Below are positions 1 to 11,678 of a stretch of DNA of 64,000 nucleotides, one piece after another. The stretch lies in assembly GCA_964538505.1 (NCBI GenBank), contig CAZIDY010000005.1:1-64000 (forward strand), in the 5' to 3' direction. Under the pieces are notes generated by a model. That model was not told the DNA's origin, searched no databases, and saw only the letters and a program-made list of their open reading frames with translations. Every line of letters begins with the position of its first letter. Positions within the stretch are counted from its first letter, which is position 1. The translations under genes were made by a program, and so were the position numbers. The DNA is from Zeimonas sp964538505. GTDB lineage: Bacteria > Pseudomonadota > Gammaproteobacteria > Burkholderiales > Burkholderiaceae_E.

Positions 1-1440
1 GCATCCGATGCCACGTATCTCGGGCCGATCATCCGGGTGCGCCGCGGCCAGCGCGTGCGGATCGACCTGATCAACGAACTGCCCGAGCCGACGATCGTTC
101 ACTGGCACGGCCTGCACGTCCCGGACACGATGGACGGGCACCCGCGGTTCGCGATCGCACCGGGCCAGCGCTACGTCTACCAGTTCACCGTATTGAACAG
201 AGCGGGCAGCTACTGGTTTCACCCGCATCCCCATGGCCGAACGGGCGCGCAGGTCTACTTCGGTCTGGCCGGGCTGTTCCTGGTCAGCGACGACGAAGAA
301 GCAGCGCTCGGTCTACCCAGTGGTCGATACGATATTCCGCTCGTCCTGCAGGACCGCAGCTTCGACGACAACAACCAGTTCATCTACCTGGGGGCGGGTT
401 TGACCGACGGGGCTCCCACCGACAAGCGGGACCGGCCCCCGATGATGGGCGGCGGGATGATGGGCGGCGGGATGATGGGCGGGGGAATGATGGGCGGGGG
501 AATGATGGGCCGCGGCATGGGCTCGATGATGGCGCGCATGATGGGTGTGCTCGGCGACGACATCCTCGTCAACGGCAGACCCAGCGCCAGCCTCTCGGTC
601 GAACAGCGTCCCTATCGCCTGCGACTGCTCAACGGTTCCAACACGCGCATCTACAAGCTTGCCTGGCACGATGGCTCGCCGCTGATCGTCATCGGCAGCG
701 ACGGCGGGCTTCTGGCAGCGCCCGTGCGGCGTGACTACGTCATGCTCGCACCCGCCGAGCGCCTCGATCTCTGGGTCGATTTCGCTCGCTGGCCGGCAGG
801 CAGCGTACTGTCGCTGCGAAGCCTCGCCTTCGAAGGCGCAATGAACATGAGCGGCATGATGATGGGCCGGGGATCGCTCCCCGACGGAGCGCCGTTCCAG
901 GTGCTCGCGCTGCGCGTCGAGGAGGGTTCGCAAGGCTCTCAGGAGGCGGCGCCGCCGGCACGCCTGTCCGAGGTGGCATCACCGGATCCGAGCGTGGCCG
1001 TCAATTCCGACCGCCCGAAGATTTTCGAACTCACGATGGGAATGATGGCCTGGGGCATCAACGGGCAAAGCTTCGAGATGCTCGAAGCCAGTCCGTACGA
1101 GACCGTGAAGCTCGGCACCCACGAGCTATGGGAATTCCGCAACGACGCAACGAGCGGGATGATGGGCATGGACATGGCGATGCCCCATTCGATGCATGTG
1201 CACGGCGTGCAGTTTCGTGTCATCGAGCGCTCGGCTTCGGGCCGTTTCGCCGGTTATCGCGGCACCGTCAACGCGGGCTTCGTCGACGAAGGATGGAAGG
1301 ACACCGTGCTGGTCATGCCTGGTGAGCGCGTCCGCGTCCTCGTTCGCTTCGCCGACTACCCGGGGCTGTTCCTCTACCACTGCCACATGCTCGAGCACGA
1401 GGATGGCGGGATGATGCGCAACTATCGAGTGACGGTGTAA
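1..1440 (+). CDS. Multicopper oxidase, Met-rich (5' end outside window)
   Basis: The reading frame is open from base 1, so the gene starts upstream of the window. Copper-ligand motifs of the multicopper oxidase family are visible: HWHG and HPHPHG in the first cupredoxin domain, and HVHG and HCHMLEHEDGG near the C-terminus, which supply type 1, 2 and 3 copper ligands. Between the domains (about bases 436-545) is a methionine/glycine insert with repeated MMGGG units, like the Met-rich segments of CueO-type cuprous oxidases. The likely role is periplasmic oxidation of Cu(I) in copper tolerance; any export signal would lie outside the window. The gene converges on the DUF305 gene and overlaps its 3' end by 19 bases. 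Confidence 0.9.
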   Translation, partial: ASDATYLGPIIRVRRGQRVRIDLINELPEPTIVHWHGLHVPDTMDGHPRFAIAPGQRYVYQFTVLNRAGSYWFHPHPHGRTGAQVYFGLAGLFLVSDDEEAALGLPSGRYDIPLVLQDRSFDDNNQFIYLGAGLTDGAPTDKRDRPPMMGGGMMGGGMMGGGMMGGGMMGRGMGSMMARMMGVLGDDILVNGRPSASLSVEQRPYRLRLLNGSNTRIYKLAWHDGSPLIVIGSDGGLLAAPVRRDYVMLAPAERLDLWVDFARWPAGSVLSLRSLAFEGAMNMSGMMMGRGSLPDGAPFQVLALRVEEGSQGSQEAAPPARLSEVASPDPSVAVNSDRPKIFELTMGMMAWGINGQSFEMLEASPYETVKLGTHELWEFRNDATSGMMGMDMAMPHSMHVHGVQFRVIERSASGRFAGYRGTVNAGFVDEGWKDTVLVMPGERVRVLVRFADYPGLFLYHCHMLEHEDGGMMRNYRVTV

Positions 1441-2279
1441 CAAGCCGTCGCGCAGGATTCGCGGTGACGACCGAGCACGGGCGCGTCGCTTCCCGGTGCG
1501 GCCGTCGATCGAAGGGCTGTCTGCTGCGTAGCGGCGGCTGCCGATCGACGAAGCGCGCGGCGCAGACCCCAGAGTCCGACGACAAATAGTGATGCGCTTG
1601 CGGGCGCGGGCAGCGGACGGCCATCGGAGTTCGGGATGGTGACATACGGGATGTCGGTGATGCCGTACTCCGAAGCGAGATGCGCGCGCATCTCTTCGAT
1701 CTCCCGCGTCTGCGCGGCGACCATGCTCGCGCACATTGCGCGCACCTCTGCATGCGGCGCAACGCTCGCGCATTCGCGAGCGGGAGGCAGCAGCGTCGCG
1801 TGATGTCCGCTGAATATCTCGAGAAAGGCGATATTGAACGGATCGCCGGGCGGCGCTGCCTCCAATGCGTCGACCAGCTGTCCCTGCGACGGACGCATCC
1901 TCGGCACGTAACGGATGTCGTAGAAGTTCTCCAGCATTCCCTGCGTATCGACGATCTCCATGCGTTGGGCGGCATTCGCGGCCATCGCCATCTCGAGAAC
2001 CACCGGATCGGTGGCCCGCGCCGGCGTGGCGGGGAACGCGTCGGGCGAGCCGGCGAAGTGCGACGAGGAGCCGACGGTCGCGGTACCGGCGGCCAGCTCG
2101 GTGATGCGCAGCGCCGAAAAGTGATGGTCGATGGTGAACTCGAGGAAGTCGGCTTCGTTGACGAACGGCGGTGGCTCGACGAACGGCACTGCGCGGGCCG
2201 CGATCGGAACTGCGGTACATGCGACGGCAGCGACGACGGCCGAAAGCCGGGCGAGCCTGCGTGGGTTTGCTGCGGGCAT
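1422..2279 (-). CDS. Secreted DUF305 protein with PEP-CTERM-like segment
   Basis: The chosen ATG at 2279 follows an AAGGAG ribosome site and opens a signal peptide (RRLAR, then an Ala/Val-rich stretch ending ARA). The body holds the DUF305 pattern with paired histidines (FSGHHATLLPPA) and a helical segment containing EIEEMRAHL. DUF305 proteins are ferritin-like helical proteins often found beside copper genes; their function is not settled. Near the C-terminus LPAPASASLFVVGLWGLRR resembles a PEP-CTERM sorting signal (Pro-rich start, hydrophobic span, Arg cluster), but about 45 more residues follow, which is unusual. The last 19 bases overlap the multicopper oxidase gene on the other strand. 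An upstream in-frame ATG at 2381 lacks a good ribosome site. Confidence 0.8.
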   Translation of the reverse strand: MPAANPRRLARLSAVVAAVACTAVPIAARAVPFVEPPPFVNEADFLEFTIDHHFSALRITELAAGTATVGSSSHFAGSPDAFPATPARATDPVVLEMAMAANAAQRMEIVDTQGMLENFYDIRYVPRMRPSQGQLVDALEAAPPGDPFNIAFLEIFSGHHATLLPPARECASVAPHAEVRAMCASMVAAQTREIEEMRAHLASEYGITDIPYVTIPNSDGRPLPAPASASLFVVGLWGLRRALRRSAAAATQQTALRSTAAPGSDAPVLGRHRESCATACYTVTR

Positions 2280-2544
2280 CTCAAGCTCTCCTTGGACAGG
2301 GGTCCGAGGCGACGGCCGCGGACCGTGCTCCGCGCCAGCAATATCGACGCCCGACGAACGAAAAAATTGTTCCTGCCGCAACTGGGCTTACGTGCTCCTG
2401 CTCGCAGGAGCGCAAGCGCTTTTCCAGACCGTGTCGGTCAAATGGTTTACCGTGAGTGTCGGCGGCGTCAGTGGATGCATGCACGCCGTCTGGTCCGGGA
2501 TGCTCGCGAACTGGCGAATCGGCCACGGAGAGGAGGATTTCCCC

Positions 2545-2913
2545 ATGCCTGAAGCACGCGATCCCCTGGAACGCGACCTGGAAGTGATCAGGCTCGAGCT
2601 GGACAAGGACGGATCGCCGGTGAGCATCGAGCCGCGCGGGTGGTTCGTGTGCATCGTGCCCGGTCTCGTCAAGCAGTGGTGGCACCCGTTCGTGCACGAG
2701 CGTCACAAGCACGTATTCGCCATGCGGCCCGCCGGTCCCGGGCAGTGGACGCTGTTCGAGCCGTGGCATCGACGGCGATCGAAGGATGCGACGAGTGCGA
2801 GCCCGGCGCGCCCAGGCTCCGGTACCGGCGCGCCGAAGCCGTTCTGCATGAACTGCGGCCGTGACCTCAGGCCCCATGGGGCCACCCGCACCCGCGCGAT
2901 CGGGAAGTTCTGA
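2545..2913 (+). CDS. Hypothetical protein, 122 aa, C-terminal CxxC
   Basis: I do not recognise this family. The ATG at 2545 is preceded by a strong GGAGAGGAGG ribosome site eight bases away, which selects it over longer in-frame starts. The protein is soluble, acidic at its start and rich in Trp/His in the middle (KQWWHPFVHERHKHVF), and ends with a CMNCGRDL pair of cysteines that could bind a metal. It lies one base before the start of the next gene and so probably heads the PFOR operon. Confidence 0.65.
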   Translation: MPEARDPLERDLEVIRLELDKDGSPVSIEPRGWFVCIVPGLVKQWWHPFVHERHKHVFAMRPAGPGQWTLFEPWHRRRSKDATSASPARPGSGTGAPKPFCMNCGRDLRPHGATRTRAIGKF

Positions 2914-2914
2914 C

Positions 2915-4542
2915 ATGAGCAGCAGACCATCGGATGTCACAGCGGTCATCGACCTGGTCGCGGTGCGCGGAACCGGGCCGGTGCGCACGCAGCGCCCCGT
3001 CTTTGTCGATCTCCTGCCCCCGTGCAACGACGCCTGTCCGGCCGGCGAGAACATCCAGGCCTGGCTCGAGCACGCACGCTCGGGCCGCTGGCGCGAGGCC
3101 TGGCTCACGCTCGTGCGCGACAATCCGCTGCCGGCCGTGCACGGGCGCGTGTGCTATCACCCGTGCGAAGACAGATGCAACCGGGGAGCGCTCGACAGCG
3201 CGGTGAGCATCCACGCGGTGGAACGCTATCTCGGCGACCGCGCGGCGCAGGAGGGCTGGCAGCTGGCCGTCGAGGCGCCGCCCTCGGGCAAGCGCGTGCT
3301 CGTCGTCGGCGCGGGTCCGAGCGGCCTTTCGGCCGCCTACCACCTGGCGCGCCTCGGCCATGCGGTGGAGATCCACGACGCGGGGCCGTTGCCCGGCGGA
3401 ATGATGCATTTCGGCATTCCGGCATACCGCCTGCCGCGTGCGGACCTGATGAAAGAGATACGCCAGATCGAAGCGATGGGCGTGAAGATCGTGCTCGACC
3501 ACAAGGTGGAGGACCTGCTCGACGAGAAGGCGAAGGGTGGGTTCGACGCGGCGTTCGTTGCGATCGGCGCGCATCTCTCGCGGCGCGTCGATATTCCGGC
3601 GCGCGACGCGGCGCGTGTGCTCGATGCCGTGGGCTTGCTGCGCGGCGTCGACGCCGGCGAGCCGCCGCGGCTCGGCCGACGCGTGGTGGTCTACGGCGGC
3701 GGCAACACCGCAATGGACGCCGCGCGCACGGCGCGGCGCCTTGGCGCCGAAGAGGCACTGATCGTCTACCACCGAGACCGCGCGCACATGCCGGCGCATG
3801 CCTTCGAGGCCGACGAGGCGCTCGAGGAGGGCGTGAAGATCAAGTGGCTCACGAGCATCAAAGAGATCGTCGGCCCTTCGCTCATCGTGGAGGCAATGGA
3901 ACTCGACGCGCAGGGACGGCCGCAGCCGACCGGCCGCCTGGAGACGCTGTCCGCCGACGCAGTGGTGCTCGCGCTGGGGCAGCAGGCCGACAGCGCGTTC
4001 CTGCGCAGGATTCCCGGCACCGAGTTTTTTCCGGATGGGACCGTCAAAGTGTCGGACTCGATGATGACCGGTCACACCGGCGTGTTCGCCGGCGGCGATG
4101 CCGTGCCGGGCGAGCGGACCGTCACCGCGGCGGTCGGCCACGGCAAGAAGGCGGCGCGCCACATCGATGCGTGGCTGCGCGGCAGCGAATGGCGGCGCCC
4201 GCCACGGCATCCCGGCGTGTCGTTCGACATGCTGCACCTGCCGGTCTACAGCGACGCCGCGCGCTCGGAGCAGACTGCGCTGCCGCCGTCGCAACGAATC
4301 GACGATTTCGCCGAGGTGCTCGCCGGCCTCACGCAAGCCGAAGCCGCCTTTGAAGCGAAGCGATGCCTTTCGTGCGGCAATTGCTTCGAGTGCGACCAGT
4401 GCTACGCAGCCTGCCCGGAGCAGGCGATCGAAAAACTCGGCCCCGGGCGACGCTACCTCTACCTTTACGACCGCTGCACCGGCTGCACGGTGTGCTTCCA
4501 CACTTGTCCGTGCCACGCCATCGAGATGGTCCCGGAGCCGAA

Positions 4543-4546
<4 letters not shown>
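2915..4546 (+). CDS. GltD-like NAD(P)H/FAD oxidoreductase with C-terminal 2[4Fe-4S] ferredoxin domain
   Basis: The 543-residue product has the order of a glutamate synthase small-subunit (GltD/NfnB-type) flavoprotein. An N-terminal cysteine-rich Fe-S domain (PPCNDACPAGENI, CYHPCEDRC) is followed by an FAD site (VVGAGPSGLSAAYHLA), an NAD(P) site (VVYGGGNTAMDAAR) and a second FAD segment (GVFAGGDAV). The C-terminus adds ferredoxin cysteines (CLSCGNCFECDQC, CTGCTVCFHTC). No glutamate synthase large subunit is nearby. Its stop overlaps the nifJ start as ATGA, so the two are translationally coupled. The likely job is passing electrons between NAD(P)H and the ferredoxin used by PFOR (inference). 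The start is the ATG at 2915, one base after the previous stop. Confidence 0.85.
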
Positions 4547-8115
<3,569 letters not shown>

Positions 8116-8117
8116 GG

Positions 8118-9146
8118 ATGGACCTTGCTACCTCCTACATGGGCTTGAGGCTGCGCAATCCGTTGATCGCCTCCGCTTCGCCGCTCAACGCCGACGTCTC
8201 GGTGCTGCGCGCGCTCGAGGACCACGGCGCCGGCGCCGTCGTTCTTCCGTCGCTCTTCGAAGAGCAGATCGAGGCGCAGCGCCGCGAGCTGGAGGCGTGC
8301 ACCTGCGTTTCGGCCATGGGCTTCGCCGAGGCGCAATCCTATTTTCCGCGCTACGACGGCTACGGCTTCGGCATCGAGCCTTACCTCGAGCTGGTGCGCC
8401 GCGCGAAGGCGGCGCTCGGCATTCCGGTGATCGCCAGCCTCAACTGTGTCACGCCCGCGGGCTGGGTCGATTACGCGCGCGCCCTGCAGGCCTGCGGCGC
8501 CGACGCCATCGAGCTCAACGTGTACTTCATCGCTTCGGATCCGGCGCTGGACGGCCGCGAGGTAGAGCAGCGCCATCTCGAGATACTCGCCGCCGTCAAG
8601 GCCGCTGTGTCAGTTCCCATAGCGGTCAAGATCAGCCCGTTCTTCAGCGCCATCGGCGATATGGCGCGCGCCCTCTCCGAGGGCGGCGCCGATGCGCTGG
8701 TGCTGTTCAACCGCTTCTACCAGCCCGACATCGACATCGCCACGCTGCGCTTGACCGCAAATCTCGACTTGAGCACGCCTGCCGAGATCCGGCTGCCGTT
8801 ACTGTGGATCGCGCTGCTGCACGGGCGCTTGCGCTGTGCTCTGGCGGCGAGCACGGGGGTGGAATCGGCCGACGAGGTGTTCAAGTACCTGCTCGCGGGC
8901 GCCGACGCCGTGATGACGACCTCCGCGCTGCTGCGCCACGGTGTCGGGCACATGCGCACCCTGGTCGAGGAATTGCGCGCGCTGCTGGCTGCGCGCGGGG
9001 TCGAGCGACTGGACGAGATACGCGGCAGCATGAGTCGTACCCGGCTCCCCGAGCCGGCCGCACTCGAGCGCGCCAATTACATCGAGGTCCTGCAGAGCTA
9101 CCAGTCGCCGAGGTCGAACGTTCAAGCCCAGTCTGACTCGCACTGA
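8118..9146 (+). CDS. Dihydroorotate dehydrogenase-like FMN protein
   Basis: The 342-residue TIM-barrel protein begins like class 1 dihydroorotate dehydrogenases (SYMGLRLRNPLIASASPL) and keeps ELNVYF and VKISPFFS strands and the FMN-phosphate region (LLAGADAVMTTSALL). It follows nifJ by two bases with a good GAAGGAG ribosome site. Relatives of this type are commonly found beside PFOR genes and are annotated as DHOD-like, so pyrimidine synthesis is probably not its role. The true substrate is unknown. Confidence 0.85.
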   Translation: MDLATSYMGLRLRNPLIASASPLNADVSVLRALEDHGAGAVVLPSLFEEQIEAQRRELEACTCVSAMGFAEAQSYFPRYDGYGFGIEPYLELVRRAKAALGIPVIASLNCVTPAGWVDYARALQACGADAIELNVYFIASDPALDGREVEQRHLEILAAVKAAVSVPIAVKISPFFSAIGDMARALSEGGADALVLFNRFYQPDIDIATLRLTANLDLSTPAEIRLPLLWIALLHGRLRCALAASTGVESADEVFKYLLAGADAVMTTSALLRHGVGHMRTLVEELRALLAARGVERLDEIRGSMSRTRLPEPAALERANYIEVLQSYQSPRSNVQAQSDSH

Positions 9147-9201
9147 CGGCTCGCCGCAGCCGAAGCGGCACGCTCGAGCTCGTCACTTCATGCATCCGTG
9201 A

Positions 9202-10413
9202 ATGCGCCGTCCCTGTCACGAGCGGACGAAAGCGACGGAACGGGCCTTGCTGCTCGCAGCGTTCAGCGTCGCGCTGGGTTTCGGCGCGCTGATTCCCGTG
9301 TTGCCAGTCTATCTCGCGGCGAGCAGTGCCGAGTCCCCGTGGCACGAAGGCGTTCTTCCTGTCGTATTCCTCGTAGCGGCTTCGCTGTCGGCGCCCTTGT
9401 GGGGCCACCTTTCCGACCAAGTGCCGCGCCGGAGGGTTGTGCTGGGCGGACTGGCGGGCGCGATCGCCGCCATGGTCCCGTTTCTCGCCTGGCACTCCGT
9501 CGCTGCGCTTTACACATATCAGACGATCGCCGGCGTTTCCTTCGGGGCGGTCGGCCCGGTGGCGCTCGCGATGCTTTACGAAATCGCCCCTGCCCAAGGG
9601 CAAGCACGGGGCGTCGCCTGGTTCAACAGTGCGACTCTGTTGGGGTATTTTGCCGGCCCGGCCTTCGGGGGCTGGGTCACTTCCCTCGCCGGCGACTTGC
9701 CCGCGCATCAAATGGTGCTGCTCGCGCTCGGCACGCAGGCGCTGCTCGTGTCGATCGCGCTGGGCGCTGTGGCCTCGACTACGACGAGCACGCCTCTTTC
9801 CCGCGATACGCCTGTGCGCGACGAACCGACGGCGAAAGCGACACAGGAGAACAGCTTCGTCGGTACGGCGGTGCTCGCCGCATTCATGATCGGGGCGTTC
9901 GAGATCGGCGCCTCGCTGTACGCACGCAGCCCGCTGCATCAGGGCAGCAGCGACGTTACAGGGCTTTTCATGGCCTGCAGCGCGGGGATGTTTCTCGCAC
10001 AGGCGATCCTGCCGCGTCTTCCGCCACGGTCTGCGCGGGTACGAATTGCCCGGGGATGCGTGGCGGTGAGCGCTCTTCTTCTTGCAGTCATGGCAATCGC
10101 GCATACGCCCGCGGCGCTGGTTGTACTTGGCGGCCTGCAGGGTATGGCGCTCGGCCTCGCGACGGGCCTGCTCAACTTCGAGGCTGCGGCGAGCCCGCGT
10201 GCGATACGAGGCCGCATGGTGGGCTACCAGAGCTCGGCGCTCAATGCGGGTCAGGCGGTGGGATCGGCCGCCATTGCGGGCGCGTTCATCACCCTCGGTG
10301 CAGCCGGACTTTCCGCGGTCGGAACCATTGCCCTTCTGACCGCAGCCTTTGTCGACGTACGGTGGCGCGCACGCGAAGCACCACGCGAAAAACCCGGGAG
10401 AAGCGCGCGGTGA
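9202..10413 (+). CDS. MFS transporter, drug-efflux type
   Basis: The protein has 403 residues and about 12 hydrophobic segments, with the MFS loop signature between helices 2 and 3 (GHLSDQVPRRRVV) and a central hydrophilic loop rich in Thr/Asp/Glu. It belongs with MdtG/TetA-like exporters of the inner membrane; the substrate cannot be told from sequence. It stands alone: 55 bases follow the PFOR operon, and the next genes are on the other strand. Confidence 0.85.
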   Translation: MRRPCHERTKATERALLLAAFSVALGFGALIPVLPVYLAASSAESPWHEGVLPVVFLVAASLSAPLWGHLSDQVPRRRVVLGGLAGAIAAMVPFLAWHSVAALYTYQTIAGVSFGAVGPVALAMLYEIAPAQGQARGVAWFNSATLLGYFAGPAFGGWVTSLAGDLPAHQMVLLALGTQALLVSIALGAVASTTTSTPLSRDTPVRDEPTAKATQENSFVGTAVLAAFMIGAFEIGASLYARSPLHQGSSDVTGLFMACSAGMFLAQAILPRLPPRSARVRIARGCVAVSALLLAVMAIAHTPAALVVLGGLQGMALGLATGLLNFEAAASPRAIRGRMVGYQSSALNAGQAVGSAAIAGAFITLGAAGLSAVGTIALLTAAFVDVRWRAREAPREKPGRSAR

Positions 10414-10416
10414 CCT

Positions 10417-10476
10417 GATGGGCGGCGCGATGATGGGCGGCGCGATGACGGGCGGCGCGATGACGGGCGGCGCGAT
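10417..10476. repeat. Four 15-bp tandem repeats (GA[T/C]GGGCGGCGCGAT)
   Basis: Four perfect-length 15-base units lie back to back just after the MFS stop codon; the first two carry GATGGG and the last two GACGGG. Read in one plus-strand frame they would encode MMGGA/MTGGA units, close to the MMGGG units of the multicopper oxidase at the left edge. No credible gene contains them, so they are either a relic of a Met-rich coding repeat or a simple minisatellite. Confidence 0.85.
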
Positions 10477-10528
10477 GAACCGTGCTTGCGCGCCCATTGC
10501 GTGGCCGGCGTCCCCGGAACCCGGCGGC

Positions 10529-10915
10529 TCATTCGTGCAAATGTTCGATGACGCGGCCACCGGCCCGCGTCGGATCCTCCGGCACATCGTTGCGAAGGCT
10601 GCGCCGGTCGCGAAACAGTGCCGCCCGGATCATCAGCATCGTCGTGACCGGAGAGGTCAACAGCACGAAGATCGTGATCACCACTTCGTGGACCACCGGC
10701 CGCGACTGCAACGCGGTGAAATACAGCATCGACGCGATCAGCACGCTGCCGGCGCCGAGCGTGTTGAGCATTGCCGGGCCGTGCAGGCGCTGGTAGAAGT
10801 TCGACAGGCGCAGCAGTCCGAAGGTGCCGATCATCGCCAGGCAGCCGGCCAGCACAAGCAGCAGCGCCACCGGAATCGCCACCCAGATCGGGACGACTTG
10901 CGGCATCCCCATCAT
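10529..10915 (-). CDS. mnhG: Mrp Na+/H+ antiporter subunit G
   Basis: The 128-residue membrane protein has three hydrophobic helices and the MnhG/PhaG core (GTFGLLRLSNFYQRLHGPA ... LTSPVTTMLMIRAA). It is the last gene of the Mrp operon, and its start overlaps the stop of mnhF by four bases. The Mrp complex exchanges Na+ (or K+) for protons across the inner membrane, and all subunits are normally required. Confidence 0.95.
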   Translation of the reverse strand: MMGMPQVVPIWVAIPVALLLVLAGCLAMIGTFGLLRLSNFYQRLHGPAMLNTLGAGSVLIASMLYFTALQSRPVVHEVVITIFVLLTSPVTTMLMIRAALFRDRRSLRNDVPEDPTRAGGRVIEHLHE

Positions 10916-11193
10916 TCGATCACCTCGCCGCGCAGAAGGAACTTGGCCAACGCGATCGAGCCGACGAAGCCGACCAGCGCGATCAGCAACGCGACCTCGA
11001 AGTAGACCTGCGTGCCGAAGCGCATGCCGAGCGTGAGGATCACCAGCATCGCGGACTGGTACAGCGCGTCGAGCGCGATCACGCGGTCCTGCGCGGCGGG
11101 TCCGCGGAACAGCCGGATCGTCGCGAAGACGCCCGAGACGGCGAAGGCCAGCGTTGCGAAGACCATCGCCCAGTGAAGCAGCAGCAGTGTCAT
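10912..11193 (-). CDS. mnhF: Mrp Na+/H+ antiporter subunit F
   Basis: The 93-residue, three-helix protein carries the MnhF pattern (RLFRGPAAQDRVIALDAL). The ATG at 11193 is chosen because it overlaps the end of mnhE by four bases and leaves a family-length product; the frame stays open upstream without homology. It is part of the mnhAB-C-D-E-F-G operon. Confidence 0.95.
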   Translation of the reverse strand: MTLLLLHWAMVFATLAFAVSGVFATIRLFRGPAAQDRVIALDALYQSAMLVILTLGMRFGTQVYFEVALLIALVGFVGSIALAKFLLRGEVIE

Positions 11194-11678
11194 TCGAAGA
11201 TCGCCATCAGCGGCTTTTCGTAGCGAGTCTTGATCGTGTCGGTCCACCACTGCTCGTCGTGCAGGTCGAGCACGTGGATCATCAGCAGCTTGCGGTCGGC
11301 GCTCAGTTCCGCCCAGACCGTGCCCGGCGTGGAATTGATGATCGCCGACAAAACGGCGAGGCCGTGCGGATCGCGCATGTCGAGCGGGACGCTCATGAAG
11401 CCTGATCGCTGGCGTCGCTCCGCCTTTCCGAGGATTACGCCAGCCACGTTGGCGCACGAGCGCGTGATGTCGATCAGCACGTGGATGAACAGCCGCACGA
11501 TCACCGCTGGCCTGCGCACGCGCGGGCGAAGCGGGCGCATGGCGTTGGTCAGCAGCGGCACCACGATACCCAGCGCCGCCCCGAGCAGCAGGTCGCTGGG
11601 CGCCACGCTCTGGTTCAGCGCGAGCCACAGCCCGAACAGGAACACCGACATCAGCGGAGTCGGCAGCAGGCGCCTCAT
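11190..11678 (-). CDS. mnhE: Mrp Na+/H+ antiporter subunit E
   Basis: The 162-residue protein has two N-terminal hydrophobic helices and a cytoplasmic domain with the MnhE motif (NSTPGTVWAELSADRKLLMIH). The ATG at 11678 overlaps the stop of mnhD by four bases. It is an accessory subunit in assembly of the antiporter complex. Confidence 0.95.
   Translation of the reverse strand: MRRLLPTPLMSVFLFGLWLALNQSVAPSDLLLGAALGIVVPLLTNAMRPLRPRVRRPAVIVRLFIHVLIDITRSCANVAGVILGKAERRQRSGFMSVPLDMRDPHGLAVLSAIINSTPGTVWAELSADRKLLMIHVLDLHDEQWWTDTIKTRYEKPLMAIFE

Noticed and set aside
313..933. Long antisense open frame rich in His/Ala opposite the Met-rich insert of the multicopper oxidase
   Set aside because: It is the shadow of the GATGATGGG-type repeats on the other strand; no ribosome site and no homology.
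2388..2393. A TTACGT word upstream of the DUF305 gene, possible extra member of the promoter set
   Set aside because: It lacks the T eight bases upstream and the following pyrimidine, and has no -10-like hexamer at the required spacing.
2394..2411. Inverted repeat GCTCCTG/CAGGAGC upstream of the hypothetical protein gene, possible terminator
   Set aside because: The four-T run is eight bases away and the neighbouring genes do not end here.
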